Below are positions 46,432 to 54,592 of a stretch of 64,000 nucleotides of DNA, piece after piece. This DNA comes from Agrilactobacillus yilanensis (lineage in GTDB: Bacteria; Bacillota; Bacilli; Lactobacillales; Lactobacillaceae): positions 58,399 to 122,398 of the forward strand of contig NZ_RHOY01000007.1 in NCBI RefSeq assembly GCF_003946725.1. The letters run 5' to 3'. A program made the position numbers and the translations under genes. The first letter of the stretch is position 1, and every line of letters starts with the position of its first letter. The notes under the pieces are model-generated. The model was not told the DNA's origin. It worked only from the letters and a program-made list of their open reading frames with translations, and ran no database searches.

Positions 46432-47961
46432 TTAGTCCGCCTTTAATAAATGATGTGCTTGCAGATATTGTTTGGCAACAATAGCGGCCTTTTCATGCTT
46501 GACGGTCACTTGGTAGTTCATCTGTTGCATGTCTTTTGTCGAGATCTTGCCGGCAATACGATTGAGACTCTTCACGATTTGTGGATGCGTCTTAGCAAAA
46601 CTTGTCAACATCAATGGTGAACCTTGATATGGCGGGAAGAACGACTTGGAATCCGTCAACAACACCAGGTTATACTTCTTAATCTGTGGATCAGTGGTAT
46701 ACGCATCGGTAACCTCTAAGTCCCCTTGCGCCAATGCTTGGTAGCGCAAAGACGGCTCCATTGTTTTAACATTGCCAAAGTTAAGCCCATACGCATTTTT
46801 AAGACCGGGGTAACCATCGCTTTGCTGGTAGAAATCAGGATCAAAACCCGCGCGAAACTCTGGGTGTTTGGCAAGGTCAGCAATCGTTTTCAGTTGGTAC
46901 TTATCGGCGGTGGCTTTAGTGACCGTCATGCCATAGCCATTTTGGTAAGCCATCGGACGCAGCAACGTCATGTCAAACTGCTTTGATAGCGCCGTTTTAC
47001 TGTCTTGGTAGGCAGTGGTTGGGTCGTGACTAATCGCCTTGTTGGTCTTAACCAACGACTGGAGTACCGTGCCGGTAAATTCGGGATAGATGTCGATTTG
47101 TTTAGATTTGAGGGCCTTGAACAAGAAACTGGTACCCCCGAAATTACGCTTAAGGGTAACGTTCATGTTAGGATCGTCGTCTTCAATCAGATCCTTGTAC
47201 ATATTGATAAGGATCTCCGGTTCGCCGCCCATTTTACCGGCGATGGTGATGGTTTCAGTTTTTGGTGCGGCAATTGTGTATACGCCGTAAGTACCGCCAC
47301 CAATAACGATCAGTGCGGCTAAGCTAATCAGGATACGCTTCAAGGAAGTGTGAGATAGCAGTTTGATGAGCCAGCTGGCAACCAGTGCTAAAGCTGCCGC
47401 TAATAGCGCACCAATCAGTAAAGCAGCGTTGTTGTTGCTTTGAATGCCTAGCAAGATATACGTCCCAAGGCCACCGCCACCAATCAAAGCCGCAAGCGTA
47501 GCGGTCCCGATGATCATAACCACGCCAATGCGAATCCCAGACAGAATCATTGGCATCGCTAGTGGAATCTGCACCCGCAGGAGTTTATAGCGCCGAGAGA
47601 CCCCCATCGCGTCAGCGGCTTCAATGAGCAACGGGTCAATGTTGGTCAAACCGGCGTAAGTGTTTTGGAACACCGGCATGATGGCATACAGCACTAAGGC
47701 AATAATTGCGGGTACCGTGCCGATGCCGACAAATGGGATCAAGAGGCCAAGAATAGCCAGGCTGGGAATTGTTTGAATGATACTAGCGACTTGAAGGACA
47801 AACTCACCCGCACGGCGATGGTTCATCAAGGCAATCGCCAGCGGAATGGCAATAATGATGGTGATGATTGTGGCAATCAGTGCCACTTCGATGTGCTGGC
47901 CTAAGGCAATGAGAATTTCATGGCTATTATTTTGGGCGTAGCGCAGAGTTTCATTAAACAT
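46432..47961 (-). CDS. Fused ABC permease / substrate-binding protein (OpuC/EgtU-like)
   Basis: A 509-residue fusion. Residues 1-210 are a ProW/OpuCB-type permease with five or six membrane segments and an EAA loop (DAMGVSRRYKLLRVQIP, about 116-132). Residues 210-230 are a further membrane anchor, and 235-509 are a ProX/OpuCC-type binding domain displayed outside (KMGGEPEILINMYK at its start, YPEFTGTVLQ, QGDLEVTDAYTTDPQI). Such fusions import quaternary-amine osmolytes or, as EgtU, ergothioneine. Which one is unclear. It overlaps the ATPase gene by eight bases. Base composition is richer in GC than the surroundings, suggesting transfer. Confidence 0.88.
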   Translation of the reverse strand: MFNETLRYAQNNSHEILIALGQHIEVALIATIITIIIAIPLAIALMNHRRAGEFVLQVASIIQTIPSLAILGLLIPFVGIGTVPAIIALVLYAIMPVFQNTYAGLTNIDPLLIEAADAMGVSRRYKLLRVQIPLAMPMILSGIRIGVVMIIGTATLAALIGGGGLGTYILLGIQSNNNAALLIGALLAAALALVASWLIKLLSHTSLKRILISLAALIVIGGGTYGVYTIAAPKTETITIAGKMGGEPEILINMYKDLIEDDDPNMNVTLKRNFGGTSFLFKALKSKQIDIYPEFTGTVLQSLVKTNKAISHDPTTAYQDSKTALSKQFDMTLLRPMAYQNGYGMTVTKATADKYQLKTIADLAKHPEFRAGFDPDFYQQSDGYPGLKNAYGLNFGNVKTMEPSLRYQALAQGDLEVTDAYTTDPQIKKYNLVLLTDSKSFFPPYQGSPLMLTSFAKTHPQIVKSLNRIAGKISTKDMQQMNYQVTVKHEKAAIVAKQYLQAHHLLKAD

Positions 47962-48898
47962 AAGGTGTGTCCTCCTTCTCTAAGGTCGCCAAGTAGCCAA
48001 TTAGATCACTCGCCATGAGCTGTTGTTCACCGACCTGAACGACCAGATGTGGGTCAGCTTTGATGGCGGCAGCCCAGCTGTAAATAGACGTCGTGCTTGG
48101 CAATATTTTAGTGGCGGCATTATCAGCAGCATGACCGAAGCCTGCAGCGATCACTTGGGCCAGCGTGCGCTGGGAGGCAATCACGTCTTTGAAGAAATCT
48201 GCGACGAAAGCATTGGCGGGTGCGGCGATTACCGCCTGTGGAACGCCTACTTGTTGCAGCACACCATTGTGCAGTACCGCCATGTGGTCGGCAAGGCGCA
48301 AGGCCTCTTGCATATCGTGAGTGACAAAAATAATAGTGGTATCCAATTCCTTATGTAGTTTCAAAATCAGGCCTTGTAGTTGACGCTTGGATACGGGGTC
48401 TAACGCAGAGAACGGTTCGTCCATCAACATCAACTTTGGATCAGCAGCTAACGCACGGACAATCCCGACACGCTGGGCCTCACCACCTGATAATTCGGCG
48501 GGTTTGCGCTGGGCATAAAGCATTGGGTCAAGGTCGACCAGCTGCAGCAGTTCTTCGATACGCTGCTGGATTTTGCGTTTCTCCCAGCCGAGAGCTTCCA
48601 ACTGTACTGCAGCGTTTTGCATTACAGTCATATTTGGAAATAAGGCACTGGATTGTAGCACATAGCCGATGTGTTGCCGCAGTGTCTGTAGGTCGCCTGC
48701 TGCGACATCCTCACCATCGATGAGAACTTGGCCACTGGTCGGCACAACCAAGCGGTTAACCGTCTTGAGTAGCGTGGTTTTACCACTGCCAGACGGTCCA
48801 ACCAATACAAACAGTTCACGCGATTCGACGCGTAAGTCGACGGCCTGCAACGCCGTTTCGTCGGGATATGTTTTGGTAATAGCTTTGAATTCGATCAT
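47954..48898 (-). CDS. Osmoprotectant/EgtV-type ABC transporter ATPase
   Basis: The energy-coupling ATPase of 314 residues for the adjoining permease-SBP fusion. It has Walker A GPSGSGKTT (about 34-42), signature LSGGEAQRVGIVRAL, Walker B LMLMDEPFSALDP and the H-loop FVTHD. The C-terminal 75 residues after the ATPase core are poorly conserved and do not show clear CBS motifs, unlike OpuA/ProV. Upstream are two tandem TTTTAAYATTAAC motifs, one at the -10. Same GC-rich composition as its partner. Confidence 0.9.
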   Translation of the reverse strand: MIEFKAITKTYPDETALQAVDLRVESRELFVLVGPSGSGKTTLLKTVNRLVVPTSGQVLIDGEDVAAGDLQTLRQHIGYVLQSSALFPNMTVMQNAAVQLEALGWEKRKIQQRIEELLQLVDLDPMLYAQRKPAELSGGEAQRVGIVRALAADPKLMLMDEPFSALDPVSKRQLQGLILKLHKELDTTIIFVTHDMQEALRLADHMAVLHNGVLQQVGVPQAVIAAPANAFVADFFKDVIASQRTLAQVIAAGFGHAADNAATKILPSTTSIYSWAAAIKADPHLVVQVGEQQLMASDLIGYLATLEKEDTPYV

Positions 48899-48919
48899 AT
48901 TATTTTCTCTCCTGTTGTT

Positions 48920-48952
48920 TTAACATTAACCGGTTCTTTTAATATTAACACC
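48920..48952 (-). promoter_or_regulatory. Promoter and tandem palindromic motif upstream of the OpuC/EgtU-like operon
   Basis: Motif ttttaatattaaca (48939-48952, plus-strand reading) contains the -10 TAATAT of a minus-strand promoter whose -35 is TTGCGA about 16 bases further up. A second copy, ttttaacattaacc, lies at 48920-48933, 19 bases away. An identical 14-mer lies at the NTF2-like promoter (49502-49515). Confidence 0.55.
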
Positions 48953-49000
48953 AATTTAGGAATTCGCAAGAGTTTTTCTGAAAAATATTTTGAGCAGAAC

Positions 49001-49039
49001 AAAAAAACCACCATCACAGCAATTTAGCTGAGATAGCGG
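49001..49039 (-). terminator. Terminator after the NTF2/SnoaL-like gene
   Basis: Minus-strand 13-pair stem with G-U pairs and one mismatch (49039-49027 with 49020-49008), then T7. Confidence 0.8.
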
Positions 49040-49057
49040 CCAGTTGTATTAGCACGT

Positions 49058-49441
49058 TTAGAACATACCGTTAGTATTTTTGCCTGCGGCAGGGACAATC
49101 TGTAGCACGTCGAAGTGTTCGAGAATTTTGCCGTCGTCATCCAAGCGGAAGATATCCATGCCGGCATAGTCTTGGTCACCAGGCCAAGTCTGCTCGCAAT
49201 GCAAAACGACATAGTTATCTTCGGCGATCACCTTATGAAAAGTGACCTGTTTACCCGGATACTCGCGAGCCATGCGCTCAAAATATTCGATGAAGGCTTC
49301 CTTACCGTCAGCAACTTCTGGGTTATGCTGAATGTAGGTCTCACCGACGTACTTATCGATTGCTGCACGCGGATCAGACTGGTTGAACATCAGATCATAA
49401 AAAGCAGTGACATTCGTTTTGTTACGTTCCAAGTTTGACAT
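49058..49441 (-). CDS. SnoaL/NTF2-like fold protein
   Basis: A 127-residue protein of the NTF2-like superfamily (SnoaL-like polyketide-cyclase subgroup): helix-rich N-terminal half with [24 protein letters not shown], the [19 protein letters not shown] motif, then a curved sheet ending [12 protein letters not shown]. Members include isomerases and dehydratases, but many are of unknown activity. The ATG at 49441 follows GGGGAG. It has its own strong promoter that shares a palindromic 14-mer with the transporter operon, so co-regulation is likely. Composition matches the accessory block. Confidence 0.85.
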   Translation of the reverse strand: MSNLERNKTNVTAFYDLMFNQSDPRAAIDKYVGETYIQHNPEVADGKEAFIEYFERMAREYPGKQVTFHKVIAEDNYVVLHCEQTWPGDQDYAGMDIFRLDDDGKILEHFDVLQIVPAAGKNTNGMF

Positions 49442-49501
49442 GGTATAACTCCCCTTTTTGACGATAGCATCACCAACAATAATAATGTTTGTATTTTGTT
49501 T

Positions 49502-49534
49502 TTTTAATATTAACATGTATCGTTGATATGTCAA
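49502..49534 (-). promoter_or_regulatory. Strong promoter of the NTF2-like gene with shared palindrome
   Basis: Minus-strand TTGACA (49534-49529), 16-base spacer, TAATAT (49512-49507). The -10 is embedded in ttttaatattaaca (49502-49515), identical to the motif at 48939-48952; its core TTAATATTAA is palindromic. Confidence 0.75.
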
Positions 49535-49676
49535 TCGTCACAATCCAATAATCCTTACAGCAAGTTCCCTAGCGAAAGAAAATCTACAGCCTAAACGTCA
49601 CTTAATAAGCGCCTGTTTAATACAAACTTAAGATCGCTCACCACGGCAATTTCGTTTTGTTAATACATCTGTAAGC
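49535..49676. other. Intergenic, nothing recognised
   Basis: About 140 bases between the NTF2-like promoter and the DUF1054 terminator. No open frame, hairpin or repeat was convincing. It may mark the right edge of the accessory block. Confidence 0.4.
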
Positions 49677-49722
49677 AAAAACCGCCCAATCAGCCTTACG
49701 CTGATCAGGCGGTTTTTTTTAG
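49677..49722 (-). terminator. Terminator after the DUF1054 gene
   Basis: AAAACCGCC/GGCGGTTTT and ATCAGC/GCTGAT around a five-base loop. T tracts occur on both sides, so it is bidirectional. Confidence 0.92.
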
Positions 49723-49728
49723 ATTCGG

Positions 49729-50343
49729 TTATGCGGGGTTCGAACTGATCTTTTGGTAAATGGTAAATAAATCCGTCATTGTTCGCGTCAATAATTGTTG
49801 CTGTGCCTGTTCATCTGTGAAGATTACCGCTGTTTTAGGTATCAAACGGCCAATCATAAATTCGCCTTTTTTAGTAGTTTCAAATCGACGCACCACTTGT
49901 TCAAAGTTAGCTGGTGTCAACGACAAAGCTTTAGGTTGGGTATGATCTTTAGCAATGACTAAATCTGACATTGCCCATAAAGTAGACTCAGCGGCCAGCT
50001 GACGTAACTTGGCGCCATATTGCTGTCGCTCAGGTACTTCAGCCAATAGCGCAAACCAAATAAATAATTGATCCGGCCATAATCCGACTTCAAAATGCGG
50101 TAGCATCTTGTAACCTCGAGCCCCTTCCCCAATGGCAAACCACGTATCTGGTGGCGGATTTTTATGTCGGCGTAAATGCTTGGCAATGTGTAAATAAAAC
50201 TTCTGGGTGGCATCAGCTTCAAAATTTGCAATCATCTGGGTGCCCATGCGCTCAAATTTTGGATCCAGCTGTGTTCGAATTTTTGCTAAGCGGCCTTCCA
50301 AAGTCGGGTCGTCAAAAATATTAAAATCTTCATATGTGATCAT
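49729..50343 (-). CDS. DUF1054 (UPF0637, YktB-like) protein
   Basis: A 204-residue soluble protein of the DUF1054 family: N-terminal DFNIFDDPTLEGRLAKIRTQLDPKFERMG and central RRHKNPPPDTWFAIGEGARGYKMLPHFEVGLW. The family has a known fold but no established activity. The start overlaps the stop of the GshAB-like gene by four bases (ATGA), so the two are co-translated. This linkage may hint at a shared pathway, but nothing in the sequence shows which. Confidence 0.88.
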   Translation of the reverse strand: MITYEDFNIFDDPTLEGRLAKIRTQLDPKFERMGTQMIANFEADATQKFYLHIAKHLRRHKNPPPDTWFAIGEGARGYKMLPHFEVGLWPDQLFIWFALLAEVPERQQYGAKLRQLAAESTLWAMSDLVIAKDHTQPKALSLTPANFEQVVRRFETTKKGEFMIGRLIPKTAVIFTDEQAQQQLLTRTMTDLFTIYQKISSNPA

Positions 50344-52514
50344 TGGCTATCTTGCTCCAATTCTGGAAATAAACTCTTGAGTACAGCATTCGTCAAATCA
50401 GCGGTTGCCCCCATATATGGGAAAAGATGCGGTAATAAGCTAGGGGTCGCACAAACTTCGGTGACGATTGCTTGCTGCTGCAGCGGTTGATAAGCTTGAT
50501 AAATATTGGGAATCACCATTTCAATGGTCCCTTGATTTAAGCCTAAAATTTTGGCGATTTCTAAAGCCAGCGTTTGATAAGTGTAATCCACTTCATCCAA
50601 AACGTTATACGTATCCGCCCCTGCAGCAACGGCTGTGCGCTGATCTAAAAAGACTTGAATGCCTCGGCCTGGCACACTGGTCTCCGTTAATTGCTGCGTT
50701 GCCAAATAGGCTTGAACCGCTGCGCTTAATTCCAGCGTCAACAATGGTTTTTGGCCTAAATGCCCCCGACGTTGATCATCATTTTTTTGATCAATCAACG
50801 CCGCAATGTCACTATGCCCATCCCCAACCACGTTACTCGGTACTTTTTCAATAATTGACAAAACCTGCTGATCTAGTACATAAAACTCGTAAACAGACTC
50901 TGGCAAATAAGCTTGAATCAATACATTTTCATCATAATCTGTGGCCGCCAAAAAAGCTGCTGTGAACTGGGTTAAATCAATAGGCTGCTTAAAAATCTGT
51001 GTGGCACTGGGTTCTAAAGTCTGTTGCGGCTTAATAACTAGCGCCTGGTGGGCAAAATGCTGTTCAAAAATCGCCTTAGCTGCTGATAAGTCTGAAGAAA
51101 CAAAACTTTTGATAGTGGTTATCTGTTTTGTGGCTAACAACTGACTGAGTGCTGTTGGATCCATTAACAGGGACTGCAGCACTAGAGGATTTTTGGAAGT
51201 ACATTGACCTTGACTGATAATTTCTTGATGTTTACCTAATTTGAGCTGCAAAATTTCACTTGTTTCATTCAAAAACCGATAATGAATACCCTGTTTAATA
51301 CTGCCACTCAAAATTTGCTGGGTTTCTAAATTTTTAGCGGTATAGCCCCGTAGCTGATAATTTGTCCCCTGGGCAATTCGTTTGTTTTTTTGTGCCAATT
51401 GCTGGCCATACTTATAATCCCCGGTGTCTTGGTAAGCTTGTGCCAATTGCGTCGCTGGCAGTGCTTCTGGTGTTTGCAAAATCGCGGCCATTTTTTGCAA
51501 GCTCTGTTCATAATCGGTATTCTTTAAATATTGATCATTTAAATTTTTAAGCCGGGTCAAATAATTTTTAATCGGTTCAACGTGCGCGCTAGGCATTGTA
51601 GGGTCTTCGCCAGTTACCGCAAAGAATAATTTGCGGTTTGTCTTTAATTCTTCATGAGTCGGCGTGTTTTCTAACAAAGCGCTGATTAAAAATAACTGAA
51701 TAAACTGCAGCTGATACTCAAACAAGCCATCTGCTTGATTAGGCTGTAAATCAAAAACACTGAGCTGCAAATATTGAACCCCTTTGTGAAATTCAGGATC
51801 GCCTGCTTGGGGTCTTAAAAATAAAGGCGCATCCAAGGCACTCGTTACCATTTGTCTTGCAGCCTTTTTCAAACTCGTTAAATAGGCTTCAAAGCTTTGG
51901 ATCGTATCTAAATTTAAAAAACGCTGATCCTGCAATGCTGACCGTTTTAAGCCTTGATTGGCGGGAAGCGTTGAGGGGGTAGCACCAAAAAAATAAGCCA
52001 ATATGTACAAGTTACGATAAATATTTTGGGCCAAATGGATGTAGACATTATTTTTAAAATCTGTATAAGTTGCATATTGACCTTGATAGTCGCCTTCAAA
52101 AAGATACTGCAATAGATTTTCTGGCAATACAAACCGAACGTTGATTTGTGCTGCGGATCTAGGTGTATTATAATTTTGTGGCTGTTGTATTTCAGCGGGT
52201 AAATAACTCGTCGGCCAAATGACCGTATTTTCAGCAATATTTTGGGCAATTACGGCGTCAATCGCCTTTAACTGGGCATACGTTTTTTGCACATCTGTGA
52301 AAAAATCAGTACTAATCTGCAATTGTGTTGCCGCTGATCGGCGCTTAATATAAACATTCTTCTTGAGATCTGGTAACTGACTAGCCGCCGTTAAAACTTT
52401 TTGTCCATGATCATCACTTACAAGATCTAAACTTTTTTGAACACTGAGACTGCTCTGCAGCAACTGTGCCAAAAAATGGCTATCCAAAATTTTCTGTCCA
52501 AAATCTGACAACAT
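50340..52514 (-). CDS. Divergent GshAB-like (glutamate-cysteine ligase / ATP-grasp) protein
   Basis: A 724-residue protein with the layout of bifunctional glutathione synthetase GshAB/GshF: GCL-like N-terminal domain (about 1-440) and ATP-grasp C-terminal domain (480-724). Key motifs look eroded. The GCL substrate region seems replaced by SAAQINVRFVLPENLL, where relatives have an HYN-type motif. The ATP-grasp glycine loop is TLEPSATQIF, and the Mg-binding E-x-N-x-N-P reads EVCATP. VPSNVVGDGHSDI and the KND motif remain. The ATG at 52514 follows AGGTGG. It may be inactive or have a new substrate. Confidence 0.75.
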   Translation of the reverse strand: MLSDFGQKILDSHFLAQLLQSSLSVQKSLDLVSDDHGQKVLTAASQLPDLKKNVYIKRRSAATQLQISTDFFTDVQKTYAQLKAIDAVIAQNIAENTVIWPTSYLPAEIQQPQNYNTPRSAAQINVRFVLPENLLQYLFEGDYQGQYATYTDFKNNVYIHLAQNIYRNLYILAYFFGATPSTLPANQGLKRSALQDQRFLNLDTIQSFEAYLTSLKKAARQMVTSALDAPLFLRPQAGDPEFHKGVQYLQLSVFDLQPNQADGLFEYQLQFIQLFLISALLENTPTHEELKTNRKLFFAVTGEDPTMPSAHVEPIKNYLTRLKNLNDQYLKNTDYEQSLQKMAAILQTPEALPATQLAQAYQDTGDYKYGQQLAQKNKRIAQGTNYQLRGYTAKNLETQQILSGSIKQGIHYRFLNETSEILQLKLGKHQEIISQGQCTSKNPLVLQSLLMDPTALSQLLATKQITTIKSFVSSDLSAAKAIFEQHFAHQALVIKPQQTLEPSATQIFKQPIDLTQFTAAFLAATDYDENVLIQAYLPESVYEFYVLDQQVLSIIEKVPSNVVGDGHSDIAALIDQKNDDQRRGHLGQKPLLTLELSAAVQAYLATQQLTETSVPGRGIQVFLDQRTAVAAGADTYNVLDEVDYTYQTLALEIAKILGLNQGTIEMVIPNIYQAYQPLQQQAIVTEVCATPSLLPHLFPYMGATADLTNAVLKSLFPELEQDSQ

Positions 52515-52612
52515 ACTTCCACCTGCTTTATCCGATATTACATTTCTTTTATTATAACTTGCACAACCTTGATTGTACATGACTAGCCTAATGCTAAGAA
52601 AGGAGTCTTAAT

Positions 52613-53887
52613 TTGCAAAAACCACTTGCTTATCGTATGCGGCCCACATCCATCGAAACGATTGTCGGTCAGCAGCATTTAGTCGGTCCGGGTAAAATTA
52701 TTTACCGGATGGTTCAGGCTAAAATGCTGTCCTCAATGATTTTATACGGTCCACCAGGTATTGGTAAAACGAGTATTGCCAGCGCAATTGCCGGCAGTAC
52801 AAAATATGCTTTCCGTGCTTTAAATGCAGCGGTCAACACTAAAAAAGAGCTGCAGATTGTCGCTGAAGAGGCTAAAATGAGCGGTACTGTCATTTTATTA
52901 TTGGATGAAATTCATCGTTTAGATAAAACAAAACAAGACTTTTTACTGCCCCATTTGGAAAGCGGCCGTATTATTTTAATCGGCGCAACAACTGAAAACC
53001 CTTATATTAATATTTCCCCGGCCATCCGCAGCCGAACTCAGATTTTTGAATTAGAGCCCCTCGCTGCTGCTGATATTAAAACCGCCTTAAAACGGGCTTT
53101 AACGGATAAAGAAAACGGTTTGGGTCATTATTCCGTAACCTTAACCCCTCAGGCCTTAGCACACTATGCCAGTGCCACAAATGGCGATTTGCGCAGTGCG
53201 CTAAATGGCTTAGAGCTCGCCGTGCTATCCACTGCACCAGACCCAAAAACAAAGACGATCACGATTGATTTACCGATCGCCGAGGAGACATTACAGAAAA
53301 AAGCATTTTCCCATGATGCAGATGGGGATGCCCATTATGATGTTATTTCGGCTTTTCAAAAATCCATTCGGGGCAGCGATACCGATGCAGCCTTACACTA
53401 CATGGCCCGCTTAGTTGAGGCCGGTGAATTAGTCAGCCTCATGCGACGCTTATTAGTCATCGCCTATGAAGATATTGGCATGGCCAATCTACCGGCTTGT
53501 GCCCGTACGGTTAATGCCGTATTGGCTGCTGAAAAACTAGGCTTACCAGAAGCCCGAATTCCTTTAGCTGATGCCGTGATCGAATTGTGTTTATCCCCTA
53601 AGTCTAATTCGGGGATTTCTGCAATAGATGCGGCTTTAACTGATGTTCAAACCGGCCATAGCGGTGAAATTCCTAAAAACTTAAAAGATGCCCACTATAA
53701 GGGGGCTGAGGCTTTAGGCCGCGGTGTCGATTATCAATATCCTCATAACTTTAAAGGGGATTTTGTTGTTCAACAATATTTACCAAATAACTTAAAAAAG
53801 AAACAATATTATGAACCTAAGACAAATGGTAAGTATGAGCAGGCATTCAAAATTCAATATGAAAAATTAAAAAAGCTCCTTAAATAA
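52613..53887 (+). CDS. rarA: Replication-associated recombination AAA+ ATPase RarA (MgsA)
   Basis: Acts at stalled replication forks. It has Walker A GPPGIGKTS (about residues 44-52), Walker B LLLDEIHRLDK (about 92-102), sensor 1 GATTEN, arginine finger region SRTQIF, and the C-terminal MgsA domain with KSIRGSDTDAALHYMARL and PHNFKGDFVVQQYLP. It is 424 residues. The start is TTG, seven bases after AGGAG. It is divergent from the GshAB-like gene, and no terminator is obvious right after it. Confidence 0.96.
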   Translation: MQKPLAYRMRPTSIETIVGQQHLVGPGKIIYRMVQAKMLSSMILYGPPGIGKTSIASAIAGSTKYAFRALNAAVNTKKELQIVAEEAKMSGTVILLLDEIHRLDKTKQDFLLPHLESGRIILIGATTENPYINISPAIRSRTQIFELEPLAAADIKTALKRALTDKENGLGHYSVTLTPQALAHYASATNGDLRSALNGLELAVLSTAPDPKTKTITIDLPIAEETLQKKAFSHDADGDAHYDVISAFQKSIRGSDTDAALHYMARLVEAGELVSLMRRLLVIAYEDIGMANLPACARTVNAVLAAEKLGLPEARIPLADAVIELCLSPKSNSGISAIDAALTDVQTGHSGEIPKNLKDAHYKGAEALGRGVDYQYPHNFKGDFVVQQYLPNNLKKKQYYEPKTNGKYEQAFKIQYEKLKKLLK

Positions 53888-54161
53888 ATTTTTTTATGTT
53901 ATCTATACCGCTTTGTTGCATGCTCAATTTAAGTGTGATACATTAAATGTATGATTACTAAGATGTACGACGATTTCCAATTATGGTTGACCGATCAAGT
54001 AATTTTACATTGGATTGGCTATGTTGTGATAGTCTAGTACGCCTTTTCACGAGGAAACTGATTCAGCAACTAACCAAGCCGCCTGCTTTAATGAATAGCG
54101 GGTTCAACACAAGGAAATTAAGAACCGGCATCCGTAGTTTTCATATAAAGCTTATGCTTTA
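53888..54161 (+). other. Gene-poor gap with an orphan promoter and a 28-codon frame
   Basis: A promoter-like pair TTGCAT (53916-53921), 17 bases, TACATT (53939-53944) is present. A 28-codon frame, ATG 53951 to TAG (product begins MITKMYDDFQLWLTDQV), follows without a ribosome-binding site. A longer frame on this strand resembles nothing. Probably a leader or a gene remnant. Confidence 0.35.
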
Positions 54162-54203
54162 TTCGAGGCTGAGACAAAACTTAGGTTTTGCTTCAGCCTT
54201 TTA
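54162..54203 (+). terminator. Hairpin terminator or attenuator before the small membrane gene
   Basis: AGGCTGAGACAAAA and GTTTTGCTTCAGCCT pair almost fully around a short loop, followed by TTTTATT. It ends 30 bases before the next gene's start. Confidence 0.8.
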
Positions 54204-54232
54204 TTATTGATAGTCATAAAGGAGAATTTTTT

Positions 54233-54514
54233 GTGTTCATTTTAACAATTGTTATGGCCTTTTTTATTTTAGTCGTTTTAACATTAGCCATTTATTTATT
54301 ACGTCACTTAGATAAACCGTTTTTGAGCTTTTCTCCCGCCGAAAATCCTGAACTTCGTGTTTTGATGAAAGTCACTGCTTATTTATTGATAGCCGTTTGT
54401 CTTTTAGGTGTTATCCTTTTACTTTTCCAAGATACCCACTTGCAGTTGATCACATTACTCTTAGCCAGTTTCATTACAGCATTTTTTGCAGTCAGAGTCT
54501 CGATGTTGTCATAA
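54233..54514 (+). CDS. Small three-pass membrane protein, unknown function
   Basis: A 93-residue, very hydrophobic protein with three membrane segments (about 2-22, 42-64, 69-91) and one short polar loop FSPAENPEL. The GTG at 54233 has AAAGGAG eight bases before it; an upstream in-frame TTG lies inside the terminator hairpin and is rejected. I do not recognise the family. It precedes a universal stress gene by 78 bases and may be co-transcribed with it. Confidence 0.75.
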   Translation: MFILTIVMAFFILVVLTLAIYLLRHLDKPFLSFSPAENPELRVLMKVTAYLLIAVCLLGVILLLFQDTHLQLITLLLASFITAFFAVRVSMLS

Positions 54515-54592
54515 TTATAAAATTTTTACATATCAATTTGAGCAATAATACAGTACAATAGAGATGTAAAAGAAAATAGAGAGGTGATTATT

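Noticed and set aside
53983..54210. A 75-codon frame between rarA and the small membrane gene
   Set aside because: No ribosome-binding site, odd composition and it runs through a terminator hairpin.
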